A stretch of 64,000 nucleotides of DNA, from assembly GCF_006335145.1 (NCBI RefSeq), contig NZ_VDMN01000008.1:62001-126000 (forward strand). The letters are read 5' to 3'. The DNA is from Aliirhizobium smilacinae (GTDB taxonomy: Bacteria; Pseudomonadota; Alphaproteobacteria; Rhizobiales; Rhizobiaceae). Shown here piece by piece: positions 41,126 through 50,382 of this stretch. A model generated the notes under the pieces. That model was given only the letters and a program-made list of their open reading frames with translations. It did not search any database and was not told where the DNA came from. The translations under genes and the position numbers were made by a program. Numbering within the stretch: position 1 is the stretch's first letter; each line of letters begins with the position of its first letter.

Positions 41126-41563
41126 ATGGCTCGTATTGACCAAACCGACGACTGGCAGGATCGCCATGCGCCAACGATAAGCACCTTCGAGTCGCTGGCG
41201 ATCGATGCTTATGGTCATCTTCCGAAGGAATTCAGGGCCCTCACCGCCAACCTCACCATCGAAATCGAAGATTTCCCGGACGATGACGTTTTCGAAGACA
41301 TGGCACTGGAAACGCCATTCGATCTTCTCGGCCTTTTCGAAGGCCGTGGAATTTCGGAACGTTTCACGGTGGAAACGGGAGAGCTCCCGAACCGGATCCG
41401 GCTCTACCGTCGCCCGATCCTCGACTACTGGGCTGAAAACGAGGAAACCCTGGGTGACATCATCACCCATGTTCTGATCCATGAAATCGGCCATCATTTC
41501 GGCCTCAGCGATGAAGACATGGAGCGGATCGAAGCCAGCGCCGAGAATGCAGCCCAGCGCTGA
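41126..41563 (+). CDS. Zincin-like metallopeptidase family protein (DUF1025 type)
   Basis: The 145-residue protein has the minimal zincin motif HEIGHHFGLSD at residues 119-129 (H119, E120, H123 and D129 as third ligand), as in the small DUF1025/MPN-neighbour peptidase family of alphaproteobacteria. The N-terminal part (AIDAYGHLPKEFRALTANLTIEIEDFPDD) is also family-typical. It is cytoplasmic, with no signal. Substrate unknown. It reads divergently from the imu operon and convergently with the DUF1737 gene; only 12 bp separate the ends. Confidence 0.9.
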   Translation: MARIDQTDDWQDRHAPTISTFESLAIDAYGHLPKEFRALTANLTIEIEDFPDDDVFEDMALETPFDLLGLFEGRGISERFTVETGELPNRIRLYRRPILDYWAENEETLGDIITHVLIHEIGHHFGLSDEDMERIEASAENAAQR

Positions 41564-41574
41564 TCAGTAGCGGC

Positions 41575-41781
41575 TTATTGTTCGCCGAGCTTTATCTCGG
41601 GATGATAGTCCTTGCCCTCTACCGTCTTCGTAACCGCTTGGCCGCACTGCATGATCCCGGTTGCGGCATTGAACGCATAAGTGGGCGAACCGTGGAGGTC
41701 CCATCCCTTGTTCAATGCCGCAGTCACCTTGTGGCAAAAGGAGGAATCGTCCGGAGCGGTAAGCAGTCGGTAGAGTTTCAT
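41575..41781 (-). CDS. DUF1737 domain protein
   Basis: The 68-residue protein matches DUF1737: MKLYRLLTAPDDSSFCHKVTAALNKGWDLHGSPTYAFNAATG covers the whole family pattern. The biochemical role is unknown. The start overlaps the stop of the upstream CitE-like gene by 4 bp (ATGA), so it is translationally coupled to it. Confidence 0.85.
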   Translation of the reverse strand: MKLYRLLTAPDDSSFCHKVTAALNKGWDLHGSPTYAFNAATGIMQCGQAVTKTVEGKDYHPEIKLGEQ

Positions 41782-42674
41782 CGAGATCTCTTTCTTTCAA
41801 GAATCATGGCGGCCTGAGCCAGAAGCGTTTTAGCCTGCACAAGGTGAAGGCGCTCGATCATTTTTCCATTGAGATTGATGACATTGAGGCTTCGAGCCTC
41901 AGGCTGTTCGAAAGCCGAAACGATCGCTTCCGCTTCCTCAAGGCTTTGCGGGTCCGGCCCGAAATGCTGGTTCGCCATCTCGATCTGCGCCGGATGGATT
42001 AGCATCTTGCCGGAAAATCCCATGGCCCTCCCCTGGGCACATTCAGAAGCGAAGCCGGCATTGTCCTTGAAGTCGTTGAACACGCTGTCGATCACATCGA
42101 CCCCGTAAGCGCGTCCGGCAAGTACGATTTGCATCAGCCAGGGCACGAGATAGGCCCTGCCTGCCTGCGGCAGCACCCCGGTCTCCTTCCTCAGATCGTT
42201 CAAGCCGACCACAAGGCATTTCAGGCCTTTACTCTCTGCAGCTATGGAAGAGGCATTCAATACCCCCTTCGGTGTCTCGATCATTGCCCATAAGGCGATC
42301 GGTCTGACCGGAGCAAACTGCGCAAGCATGTCGACCACTTCGGCAATTTCAGAAGCGTGTTCGACTTTTGGAAGAGCAACAGCATCCGGCTTGATCTTCG
42401 CAACCAGTTTCAGATCGTCCGCCCCGAACTCGCTTTCCAGCGGATTTATGCGAACGATCCGCTGTTGCTGCGATTGAGGCTGCTGAGAGAAAGCTTGGGC
42501 AAGATTGTCCCGCGCCTCTGACTTTTTCTCAGGCGCGACGGAATCCTCCAGGTCGTAGATTACGCCATCACAGTCGAGCTTCGGTGCCTTCTCCAGGGCT
42601 CGCCTGTTGTCTGCCGGAACGCTGAGAAGCGAACGACGAACGGGAGGGATATGATCTTTCAAGAATTCCATCAC
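41778..42674 (-). CDS. HpcH/HpaI aldolase / citrate lyase beta (CitE)-like CoA-ester lyase
   Basis: The 298-residue protein has the CitE-like TIM-barrel signature: RRSLLSVPADNRRALEKAPKLDCDGVIYDLEDSVAPEKK with the metal-binding acidic residues, RINPLES, ALPKVEHASEI, ALWAMIETPKGVLNASSIA with the second metal glutamate, and GKMLIHPAQIEMANQHFGP. Relatives cleave citramalyl- or malyl-CoA-type esters; the exact substrate cannot be told. No citrate lyase alpha or gamma gene is nearby, so it is a stand-alone CitE-like enzyme. It is coupled to the DUF1737 gene. Confidence 0.9.
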   Translation of the reverse strand: MMEFLKDHIPPVRRSLLSVPADNRRALEKAPKLDCDGVIYDLEDSVAPEKKSEARDNLAQAFSQQPQSQQQRIVRINPLESEFGADDLKLVAKIKPDAVALPKVEHASEIAEVVDMLAQFAPVRPIALWAMIETPKGVLNASSIAAESKGLKCLVVGLNDLRKETGVLPQAGRAYLVPWLMQIVLAGRAYGVDVIDSVFNDFKDNAGFASECAQGRAMGFSGKMLIHPAQIEMANQHFGPDPQSLEEAEAIVSAFEQPEARSLNVINLNGKMIERLHLVQAKTLLAQAAMILERKRSR

Positions 42675-42767
42675 TCTCTTCTGCCAATATTTTCAGGCCC
42701 CGACAATGAAGCCTCTTGCAAGCCGGGATCACAAAGCCCACATTTTCACATGCAGAAAGGTTTGGAC

Positions 42768-42995
42768 ATGCAAAACATTCGGTCCTTCTTCATCATCGTT
42801 ACGGCCATCGCACTGCTCGCCGCAGCAGCTCTGTTGACGGCATCTCTGACGATCGCATTCATGGGTACGCTTGCTATTCTTTCCATCGGCAAGGCCCTTT
42901 CAAGCCGGTTGAAACCGGCACAGGTGCGCGCCAAAAGCAAGCAGAGCGACATGCGCGTCTGGAATGACGGTCGCGGCACGATCATCGATATGTGA
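42768..42995 (+). CDS. Small membrane protein
   Basis: The 75-residue protein starts MQNIRSFFIIVTAIALLAAAALLTASLTIAFMGTLAILSIGKAL: one long or two short transmembrane segments (about residues 7-42), then a basic hydrophilic tail (RLKPAQVRAKSKQSDMRVWNDGRGTIIDM). AAAGG lies 8 bases before the ATG; the frame is open further upstream, into the divergent citE-like gene. A similar small protein is common next to leuD in rhizobia by my recollection; function unknown. Confidence 0.65.
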   Translation: MQNIRSFFIIVTAIALLAAAALLTASLTIAFMGTLAILSIGKALSSRLKPAQVRAKSKQSDMRVWNDGRGTIIDM

Positions 42996-43118
42996 GCCCT
43001 ACAATCAGCACGGTTTTCGGTCACCATTGTGCGGTGTACCGATTGGTACTGAATCGGACTTCAAATTCTCCCGAAAATACTTTATGGCAGCGCTATAAAG
43101 TCTTCGTGGAGGCCGATC

Positions 43119-43724
43119 ATGGAAAAGTTCGAAAAGCTGACGGGCGTTGCCGCCCCCCTTCCGGTTGTCAATGTCGACACCGACATGATCATTCCGAAGG
43201 ATTATCTCAAGACCATCAAGAGAACGGGCCTTGGAAAGGGTCTTTTCGCAGAGGCGCGTTATCGCGAGGATGGTTCGGAAAATCCTGATTTCGTTTTGAA
43301 CAAGCCGGCTTATCGCGGCGCCAAGATCATCGTTGCAGGTGACAATTTCGGCTGCGGCTCGTCGCGCGAGCATGCTCCCTGGGCCTTGCTGGATTTCGGC
43401 ATACGCTGCGTCATTTCCACCAGCTTCGCCGATATCTTCTACAATAACTGTTTCAAGAACGGCATTCTGCCGATCGTCGTCAGCCCGAAAGATCTGGAAA
43501 AGCTGATGGACGACGCAGAGCGCGGTTCGAATGCCATCCTGACAATCGACCTTGAAGCCCAGGAAATCACCGGCCCAGATGGTGGTCACCTGCATTTCGA
43601 CATTGATGCCGGCCGCCGTCATATTCTGCTGGAAGGATTGGACGATATTGCCTCGACTTTAAAAAGCGATGCTGCAATCTCGAGCTTCGAGACAAAGAAT
43701 CGCAGCGATCGTCCCTGGCTCTGA
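43119..43724 (+). CDS. leuD: 3-isopropylmalate dehydratase small subunit
   Basis: LeuD pairs with LeuC to convert 2-isopropylmalate to 3-isopropylmalate in leucine synthesis. The 201-residue protein shows VVNVDTDMIIPKDYLKTI, GDNFGCGSSREHAPWAL and VISTSFADIFYNNCFKNGILPIVV, the aconitase-swivel signatures. A GGAGG site lies 7 bases before the ATG. leuC is not in this window. An inverted repeat GTACC-gatt-GGTAC at 43036-43049 lies upstream. leuB follows 104 bp downstream. Confidence 0.97.
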   Translation: MEKFEKLTGVAAPLPVVNVDTDMIIPKDYLKTIKRTGLGKGLFAEARYREDGSENPDFVLNKPAYRGAKIIVAGDNFGCGSSREHAPWALLDFGIRCVISTSFADIFYNNCFKNGILPIVVSPKDLEKLMDDAERGSNAILTIDLEAQEITGPDGGHLHFDIDAGRRHILLEGLDDIASTLKSDAAISSFETKNRSDRPWL

Positions 43725-43828
43725 CGGACACGCCCTCATCCTGCGGCAGGCTCGGATGAGGTGTTTCCAGGCGCAGCCCGGCTGTGCGGGATATTGTGAG
43801 CCTGCAGAACTGCAAGGACAGCAGACGA

Positions 43829-44938
43829 ATGGCAAAAAACCTTTTCCTTCTTCCCGGTGATGGCATCGGCCCTGAAGCTATGGGCGAAGTCCGCAAGATT
43901 ATCGCCTATATGAACGGTGCGATGAACGCTGATTTCTCGCTCGACGAAGGCCTTGTCGGCGGCAGCGCCTACGATGCGCATGGGGTCGCAATTTCCGAAG
44001 AGGACATGGCCAAGGCAATGGCGGCGGACGCCGTTCTGTTTGGGGCGGTTGGTGGTCCCAAGTGGGATTCCGTTGCCTACGAGGTACGTCCTGAAGCCGG
44101 CCTGCTTCGGTTGCGCAAGGACATGCAGCTTTTCGCCAACCTGCGTCCCGCAATCTGCTATCCGGCGCTTGCATCCGCCTCCTCGCTCAAGCCCGAACTT
44201 GTCGAAGGCCTTGATATCCTGATTGTGCGCGAACTGACGGGCGGCGTCTATTTCGGCGAGCCGAAGGAAATCATCGACCTGGGCAACGGCCAGAAGCGTG
44301 GCATAGATACCCAGATCTACGATACCTACGAAATCGAACGTATCGCCGGCGTTGCTTTCGAACTCGCTCGTACGCGCAAGAATACCGTTTGCTCGATGGA
44401 AAAGCGCAATGTGATGAAGTCTGGCGTCCTGTGGAACCAGGTCGTCACAGAAACGCACAAGCGCAGCTATTCCGACGTCAAGCTGGAGCATATGCTGGCA
44501 GATGCCGGCGGCATGCAGCTCGTGCGCGCGCCAAAACAGTTCGACGTCATCGTGACCGACAATCTGTTCGGCGACATGCTTTCGGATGTTGCTGCGATGC
44601 TGACGGGCTCGCTCGGCATGCTGCCTTCCGCCTCGCTCGGCACCGCAGATGCGAAGACCGGCCAGCGAAAGGCAATGTATGAACCCGTGCATGGTTCTGC
44701 GCCGGATATCGCCGGAAAGGGTATCGCCAATCCGATCGCGATGATCGCATCCTTCGCCATGTGCCTGCGCTATTCGTTCAACATGATTTCGGAAGCCGAT
44801 CATCTCGAAAAAGCGATCGCCACCGTACTCAATAAGGGCATCCGCACCGGCGACATCATGGCGGAAGGATGCCACCAGGTCGGTACATCCGAAATGGGTG
44901 ACGCGATCCTCAAGGAATTCCAGGCACTTTCTGCGTAA
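43829..44938 (+). CDS. leuB: 3-isopropylmalate dehydrogenase
   Basis: LeuB oxidises and decarboxylates 3-isopropylmalate with NAD. The 369-residue protein begins MAKNLFLLPGDGIGPE and contains NVMKSGVLWNQVV, VIVTDNLFGDMLSDVAAMLTGSLGMLPSASLG (the metal- and substrate-binding aspartates) and YEPVHGSAPDIAGKGIANPIA. The ATG at 43829 has AGGAC nearby; the frame is open 15 codons upstream without family support. It ends 25 bp before a strong terminator, closing the leuD-leuB unit. Confidence 0.97.
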   Translation: MAKNLFLLPGDGIGPEAMGEVRKIIAYMNGAMNADFSLDEGLVGGSAYDAHGVAISEEDMAKAMAADAVLFGAVGGPKWDSVAYEVRPEAGLLRLRKDMQLFANLRPAICYPALASASSLKPELVEGLDILIVRELTGGVYFGEPKEIIDLGNGQKRGIDTQIYDTYEIERIAGVAFELARTRKNTVCSMEKRNVMKSGVLWNQVVTETHKRSYSDVKLEHMLADAGGMQLVRAPKQFDVIVTDNLFGDMLSDVAAMLTGSLGMLPSASLGTADAKTGQRKAMYEPVHGSAPDIAGKGIANPIAMIASFAMCLRYSFNMISEADHLEKAIATVLNKGIRTGDIMAEGCHQVGTSEMGDAILKEFQALSA

Positions 44939-44962
44939 CAGTCGATTGCAGAATGAATACGG

Positions 44963-44995
44963 AAAAGCCCGGCACATGGCCGGGCTTTTCTGTTT
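44963..44995 (+). terminator. Rho-independent terminator after leuB
   Basis: AAAAGCCCGGC (44963-44973) pairs with GCCGGGCTTTT (44979-44989) around a 5-nt loop and is followed by CTGTTTT. It lies between convergent leuB and the transporter gene and may serve both. Confidence 0.9.
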
Positions 44996-45017
44996 TAAGC
45001 CTTGAATGACGTGGACA

Positions 45018-46901
45018 TCACTCCGCGTGAATGTCGCGATCCTTGGTTTCAGGCAGGAACAGAACGCCTACGACCAGCGTGATGACCGCGAAGACGATCG
45101 GGTACCAGAGGCCGTAATAGATGTTGCCTGCAGCCGCACTCATCGCAAAGGCCGTTGCCGGCAGAAGCCCACCGAACCAGCCATTGCCGATGTGATAAGG
45201 CAGCGACATGCCCGTATAACGGATGCGGGTGGGGAAGAGCTCGACAAGCAGAGCCGCTATCGGGCCGTAAACCATCGTCACGTAAAGCACGAGAACGAAG
45301 AGAACCGCGATCGTTCCCACCCAGTTTACCCGAGCCGGATCGGCCTTCATCGTGAAGCCGCCACCATTGGCAACCGTATAGACCGGCATATCGGTTACGC
45401 TTTTTGCCTCATCGGCCGTCAGAAGCTTCTGAGTGACGAGATCCGCGGAGCTGACCGTTGCCTTGTCGCCGGCACGAACAGCTTCGGCATTCAGTCCCAG
45501 TTCCGGGTTTGCAGCAATGAAGCCATCGAGCTTGGAATCCGGCACCTTGGCAGCGCCACGGGTGAGCGGATAGCCCGCATCGTGAAGCGCGACGTTGATG
45601 CCTTTCTCCAATGCGGTCTGCTTTGCCTTGGCGTCGGCACCGGCCGTGATCGCGTCGTAGCTGGTCACGGTATTGTCGCCGATCTTGACCGTTGCCGGCT
45701 GCCCTGCCGGACCGGGCACGACTTCATAAGGCACCGAGTTCCTCGTCAGGAACGAGGTCGCGATATCGCAGGAACTGGTAAACTTTGCCGTACCCGTCGG
45801 GTTGAACTGGAATTTGCAGTCTGCCGGGTCGGAACTCACCGTCGCGCGGATCGAAGCCTGAGCTTCGGCGAGCGCCGGGTTCGCCATATGGGTCAGCGCC
45901 TTGAACAGCGGCATATAGGTAACCGCTGCAATTAGCAGACCTGCCATGATGATCGGTTTGCGGCCGATCCTGTCGGACAGGGAACCGAAGATCACGAAGA
46001 ACGGTGTCGCGAGAATAAGGGCGATTGCCACCATGATATTGGCGGATTGCAGATCGACCTTCAAAACGTTCTGCAGGAAGAAGAGAGCGTAAAACTGGCC
46101 GCCGTACCAGACGACCGCCTGGCCCATCGTAGCACCCAGCAGGGCGATGATGGCGATCTTCGCATTTTTCCAGGTGCCGAAGGCTTCCGTCAGCGGAGCT
46201 TTCGAACCCTTGCCCTCGGCCTTCATCTTCTGGAATGCTGGCGACTCGTTCATTTTCACGCGGATCCAGACGGATACGCCGAGAAGAACGACCGACAGAA
46301 GGAAGGGAACGCGCCAGCCCCATTCGGCAAAGGCCGCAGGCCCCATCAGCGACTGGACCAAGACGATCACGATCAGCGACAGGAAGAGCCCGAGCGTTGC
46401 CGTTGTCTGGATCCAGGACGTGAAATAACCGCGTCGTCCGTTCGGCGCGTGTTCCGCTACATAGGTGGCGGCACCGCCATATTCGCCGCCGAGCGCCAGG
46501 CCCTGCAACATGCGCAGGATGATCAGGATGATCGGCGCAGCAATCCCGATCGTTGCAGCCCCTGGCAGGATACCGACCAGGAAGGTGGAGCAACCCATGA
46601 TGAGGATAGTGACGAGGAAGGTGTATTTTCGACCGACAAGGTCGCCCAATCGGCCGAAGACAAGCGCGCCGAACGGGCGCACCAGGAAGCCGGCAGCGAA
46701 GGCGAGCAACGTGAAGATGTTGCGCGTAGCCTCGGGATACTGTGTGAAAAAGGTAGCGCCGATATAAGTGGCGAGCGACCCGTAAAGATAAAAATCATAC
46801 CATTCGAACACGGTACCGAGAGAGGATGCGAAGATGACCTTCTTCTCCTCCCGTGTCATCGGTGCGGCTTTTGTACTCGCCGTCGTCGTGACGTTTGCCA
46901 T
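45018..46901 (-). CDS. MFS transporter of the metabolite:H+ symporter (MHS) type with a large extra loop
   Basis: The 627-residue protein begins with the MHS pattern SSLGTVFEWYDFYLYGSLATYI and has GRLGDLVGRKYTFLVTILIMG, LRMLQGLALGGEYGGAATYVAEHAP and RIGRKPIIMAGL, typical of proton-coupled carboxylate/osmolyte importers. An insert of about 190 residues (about 338-526), hydrophilic with two cysteines near 362 and 378, separates two transmembrane helices in the second half; other members have only a short loop there. By topology it should face the periplasm. Substrate unknown. ATG 46901 has GGGAGG upstream; the frame opens 11 codons earlier. Confidence 0.9.
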   Translation of the reverse strand: MANVTTTASTKAAPMTREEKKVIFASSLGTVFEWYDFYLYGSLATYIGATFFTQYPEATRNIFTLLAFAAGFLVRPFGALVFGRLGDLVGRKYTFLVTILIMGCSTFLVGILPGAATIGIAAPIILIILRMLQGLALGGEYGGAATYVAEHAPNGRRGYFTSWIQTTATLGLFLSLIVIVLVQSLMGPAAFAEWGWRVPFLLSVVLLGVSVWIRVKMNESPAFQKMKAEGKGSKAPLTEAFGTWKNAKIAIIALLGATMGQAVVWYGGQFYALFFLQNVLKVDLQSANIMVAIALILATPFFVIFGSLSDRIGRKPIIMAGLLIAAVTYMPLFKALTHMANPALAEAQASIRATVSSDPADCKFQFNPTGTAKFTSSCDIATSFLTRNSVPYEVVPGPAGQPATVKIGDNTVTSYDAITAGADAKAKQTALEKGINVALHDAGYPLTRGAAKVPDSKLDGFIAANPELGLNAEAVRAGDKATVSSADLVTQKLLTADEAKSVTDMPVYTVANGGGFTMKADPARVNWVGTIAVLFVLVLYVTMVYGPIAALLVELFPTRIRYTGMSLPYHIGNGWFGGLLPATAFAMSAAAGNIYYGLWYPIVFAVITLVVGVLFLPETKDRDIHAE

Positions 46902-47371
46902 TGTCGTCCTCCCAACAAGGTGAAATCCTCGCAAGGTTGCTTCAGCATTTCCTCCTTTGCCGAAACAACCGTGACGCGATTGTCGCAGATTGACAGAAAT
47001 CAGGACATCCGGTGAGTGATGCTTTGGGATTATGACTTTCGTCTAAAATTTGGCGTCCTTGACGGCAAAGCAGCCTCTGCGTTCGCCTCGTCTTGACTCC
47101 ATTCCAGAATGTTCTAAACACATGCGCGAACGGGAAAACGCCCAATGATTGCCTGCGACCTTTACATCGCTGCATCTCGACTGCCGGCTGAACAAGCCGG
47201 ACAGCGTTTTTTCGCTTTCTCCAAAACCAAGGCCAAAGCGACGACGAAAACCGTCTGACGTCTCTGGCCCGCCGCTCTCTCCCCGGCAAGGTCGGGGACA
47301 AGGAACGCCGTGACCTCTAAGGTACGGCTTCCCCCTCACCGACCGAGGAGAGACAGAAAGAGAGCATAGAC
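46902..47371. other. Divergent intergenic region between the MHS transporter and asd
   Basis: The 470-bp region carries no supported gene; the short frames on either strand lack ribosome sites and family resemblance. It should hold the divergent promoters. A possible -35 TTGACT is at 47093-47098, without a convincing -10. Confidence 0.5.
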
Positions 47372-48406
47372 ATGGGTTTCAAGATTGCAATCGCCGGTGC
47401 AACCGGCAATGTCGGCCGGGAAATGCTGAACATCCTGGCAGAACGCGGCTTTCCGGCTTCTGAGGTTGTGGCGCTGGCTTCTGCCCGTAGCCAAGGCACC
47501 GAAGTTTCCTTCGGTGACAAGACGCTGAAGGTTTCCAACCTCGAGAATTACGATTTCTCCGACACCGACATCTGCCTGATGTCCGCCGGTGGCGACATTT
47601 CCAAGAAGTGGTCGCCAAAGATCGGCGCGAAGGGCTGCGTCGTCATCGATAACTCCTCTGCATGGCGTTATGATTCGGAAGTTCCCCTGATCGTGCCGGA
47701 AGTGAACCCCGATGCAATCACCGGCTTCTCCAAGAAGAACATCATTGCAAACCCGAATTGCTCGACCGCTCAGCTCGTCGTCGCGCTGAAGCCGCTGCAT
47801 GATTTTGCCAAGATCAAGCGCATCGTCGTTTCCACCTACCAGTCGGTCTCCGGCGCCGGCAAGGAAGGCATGGACGAGCTCTTCACCCAGACGCGCGCCG
47901 TTTTCGTTGCTGATCCGATTGAATCGAAGAAGTTCACCAAGCGGATCGCCTTCAACGTCATCCCGCATATCGATGTCTTCATGGAAGACGGATATACGAA
48001 GGAAGAGTGGAAGGTTCTTGCCGAAACCAAGAAGATGCTTGATCCGAAGATCAAGGTGACCTGCACCGCAGTCCGCGTTCCGGTCTTCATCGGTCACTCT
48101 GAATCGGTCAACATCGAGTTCGAAAACGAGATCACCGCGGATCAGGCTCGCGATATCCTGCGCGAAGCGCCGGGCTGCCTCGTCATCGACAAGCATGAGG
48201 ACGGCGGATACATCACCCCCATCGAATCCGCCGGTGAAGATGCGACCTACATTTCCCGTATCCGCGAGGATGCAACGGTCGAAAATGGCCTCAACATCTG
48301 GGTTGTCTCAGACAACCTGCGCAAGGGTGCAGCACTGAACGCCATCCAGATCGCGGAATTGCTGGTCAATCGCGGCCTCATCAAGCCGCGCCAGGCTGCA
48401 GCCTGA
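47372..48406 (+). CDS. asd: Aspartate-semialdehyde dehydrogenase
   Basis: Asd reduces aspartyl phosphate to the semialdehyde used for lysine, diaminopimelate, threonine and methionine. The 344-residue protein has the NADP-binding start FKIAIAGATGNVGREMLNIL, SARSQGTEVSF, the catalytic cysteine in NPNCSTAQLVVALKPL, and VSTYQSVSGAGKEGMDEL. RVPVFIGHSESVNIEFE and the conserved C-terminus KGAALNAIQIAELL complete the family pattern. It stands alone with its own terminator. Confidence 0.97.
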   Translation: MGFKIAIAGATGNVGREMLNILAERGFPASEVVALASARSQGTEVSFGDKTLKVSNLENYDFSDTDICLMSAGGDISKKWSPKIGAKGCVVIDNSSAWRYDSEVPLIVPEVNPDAITGFSKKNIIANPNCSTAQLVVALKPLHDFAKIKRIVVSTYQSVSGAGKEGMDELFTQTRAVFVADPIESKKFTKRIAFNVIPHIDVFMEDGYTKEEWKVLAETKKMLDPKIKVTCTAVRVPVFIGHSESVNIEFENEITADQARDILREAPGCLVIDKHEDGGYITPIESAGEDATYISRIREDATVENGLNIWVVSDNLRKGAALNAIQIAELLVNRGLIKPRQAAA

Positions 48407-48437
48407 TCGATAGAAATCGTTAAGCATATTGATCTAG

Positions 48438-48468
48438 AAAATCCCGCCAATGGCGGGGTTTTCTTTTT
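48438..48468 (+). terminator. Rho-independent terminator after asd
   Basis: AAAATCCCGCC (48438-48448) pairs with GGCGGGGTTTT (48452-48462) with a 3-nt loop and one G-T pair, followed by CTTTTTT. It lies 31 bp past the asd stop. Confidence 0.9.
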
Positions 48469-48592
48469 TGTGAGAATGTCCTCACGAACTATTCATGGCC
48501 GCGTGCGTGGTGATTGCTTGCAAGCTGCTGCATTTGCCATGAATAGTGACAAATTGATGCATAGCCTTCGATCGACAACCACGGATTATCGA

Positions 48593-49402
48593 ATGAAAAA
48601 GATTTTACTGGCAGGACTGGTCTTGACCGGATTGGCAGCCGCAACCCCGGCTGCTGCGCAACAATGCGGCAATGATTCATCCGGCTTCGATCGATGGGTT
48701 CAGGACTTCAAGCGCGTCGCGCCCGCAAATGGCATAAGCCCGGCTGTGGTTGATCGCGCATTCGCAAACGTCTCCTACAACCGCCCGACGATTACTGCCG
48801 ACCGCGGGCAGAAAAGCTTCAAGCTTTCCTTCGAGGAGTTCCTCAAGAAACGCGGCGCGACGACGATCATCTCGCAGGGCAAGAAGATGAAGTCGGCCAA
48901 TGCGTCGCTCTTCGATCGTATCGAGCGCCGCTACGGTGTACCGGCCGGCCCGGTCATCGCCATCTGGGGCATGGAGACCGGCTTCGGCAGGTTCCTGGGT
49001 AATCAGCACACCCTGTCGGCTGTCGCGACGCTGGCATACGATTGCCGCCGCTCAGACTTTTTCACCGAACAGCTCTACGCCGCTCTCAAGCTCGTCGCGC
49101 GCGGCGACCTGAGCACGACCGCCAAGGGCGCTGCCCATGGTGAGATCGGCCAGACCCAGTTCCTTCCGCTCAACGTCATCCGTTTTGGTGCTGACGGCGA
49201 CGGCGACGGACATATTGACATGGTCGGTTCGCGTGCCGATGCCCTGGCCTCGACAGCGAACTTCCTCAAGGGCCACGGCTGGGTTTCCGGCGCCGGTTAC
49301 CAGCCTGGCGAGCCAAGCTTCGTGGCCATCCAGGGCTGGAATGCGGCAACCGTCTACCAGCGCGCTATCGCCTATATGGGCGCCGAGATCGACGGACGAT
49401 AA
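48593..49402 (+). CDS. Lytic murein transglycosylase (MltB-like)
   Basis: The 269-residue protein has a signal peptide (MKKILLAGLVLTGLAAATPAAAQ) and an SLT_2/MltB-type domain: catalytic E128 in AIWGMETGFGRFLG, AYDCRRSDFFTEQLYAALKLV, GAAHGEIGQTQFLPLNVIRFGADGDGDGHIDM and ALASTANFLKGHGW. It cleaves the glycan backbone of peptidoglycan to 1,6-anhydro products in the periplasm. It has no C-terminal peptidoglycan-binding domain, so it is the short form. The frame opens 41 codons earlier without a signal-like start. Confidence 0.93.
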   Translation: MKKILLAGLVLTGLAAATPAAAQQCGNDSSGFDRWVQDFKRVAPANGISPAVVDRAFANVSYNRPTITADRGQKSFKLSFEEFLKKRGATTIISQGKKMKSANASLFDRIERRYGVPAGPVIAIWGMETGFGRFLGNQHTLSAVATLAYDCRRSDFFTEQLYAALKLVARGDLSTTAKGAAHGEIGQTQFLPLNVIRFGADGDGDGHIDMVGSRADALASTANFLKGHGWVSGAGYQPGEPSFVAIQGWNAATVYQRAIAYMGAEIDGR

Positions 49403-49405
49403 CTG

Positions 49406-50089
49406 TCAGGGGGCAGGCGTCAGAGCCGGTTCGGCCGGCGCCTGTTCCGTTTCCATATCAGGGCGGATGAAATCGCCCTTCTCATTCATGACCCAGAGTT
49501 CGCCGCTCGAAATATCGAACCATGCGCCGTGAACGGCAAGTTCACCCTTCTCGGTCAAAGCCCTGATGAAGGGAAACGTCGCCAGATTGCCGATGGAATT
49601 ACGGATCGAGACGCGCTCAAGCGCCGTTTGCCGCTCCGTTGCTGTCATGAGGTCGTTGCTCTGGATCTGCTCCGCGGCGGGTTTCACCAGGCCGATCCAC
49701 TTTCCGATAAAATCGCCAGGCGACAATGGCTCAAGTTCCGGATCCAATGCAGCTTGGATACCACCGCAACGTCCGTGTCCCATGACGACGATATCGCGGA
49801 TCTGCAGCACTTGGATGGCATATTCGAGTGCGGCCGACGTGCCATGGAGCTGACTGTCGGGCTCATAAGGCGGCACCATGTTGGCGATGTTACGAACCAC
49901 AAACAGTTCGCCCGGCCCGCAGTCAAAAATCGTTTCCGGTGCGGCGCGAGAATCACAGCAAGCCACGAGAAGCGTATGAGGTTTCTGTCCCGTTTCGGCA
50001 AGGCCACGGTAACGCTCACGCTCGTCGCTATAGCGTCCGCCCATGAAGTTACGATAGCCGGCAAGAAGTTTGGCTGGAAAATAGGTCAT
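49406..50089 (-). CDS. Beta-class carbonic anhydrase
   Basis: The enzyme interconverts CO2 and bicarbonate. The zinc ligands are C45 (CDSR motif in VACCDSRAAPE), H105 and C108 (MGHGRCGG), and D46/R48 form the conserved dyad. The 227-residue length and start MTYFPAKLLAGYRNFMGGRYSDERERY are typical of rhizobial sequences. The C-terminus is a little extended by a proline/alanine-rich tail. It ends 3 bp after, and convergent with, the transglycosylase gene. Confidence 0.95.
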   Translation of the reverse strand: MTYFPAKLLAGYRNFMGGRYSDERERYRGLAETGQKPHTLLVACCDSRAAPETIFDCGPGELFVVRNIANMVPPYEPDSQLHGTSAALEYAIQVLQIRDIVVMGHGRCGGIQAALDPELEPLSPGDFIGKWIGLVKPAAEQIQSNDLMTATERQTALERVSIRNSIGNLATFPFIRALTEKGELAVHGAWFDISSGELWVMNEKGDFIRPDMETEQAPAEPALTPAP

Positions 50090-50382
50090 GGCGGCTACGA
50101 ATATTACGCCTTTGAGCCAAGATCAACGGTCCGCGCGACCAGATGCTCCGCTTGCCTGGGCGTATAGGCTTTTGAATTGGCCCCATCTGCATATCCTATG
50201 AGAGGATTGAGATGTGCGGGATTACATTTGTTATCACATTCTGAAAAACTCAATCTTAATGCCGTGTTGAGGGTTGTTTTGCCAAATCCTGTCAACATTG
50301 CTCGACATAACAGTGCTAATTGCTTCGTTACGGACGAATTCGAGCCGTTCGCCGCAGCATTTAACCAGAAAAGGGAGAGGTC

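Noticed and set aside
43036..43049. GTACC-gatt-GGTAC inverted repeat upstream of leuD
   Set aside because: Five-base arms 70 bp from the gene are not enough for an operator call; mentioned under leuD only.
43736..44977. 413-codon open frame on the minus strand across leuB
   Set aside because: Shadow of leuB; it even runs through the leuB terminator and has no protein-like pattern.
46047..47015. 322-codon plus-strand frame inside the MHS transporter gene
   Set aside because: Antisense to transmembrane coding sequence and rich in Gln, Glu and Arg as expected of such shadows.
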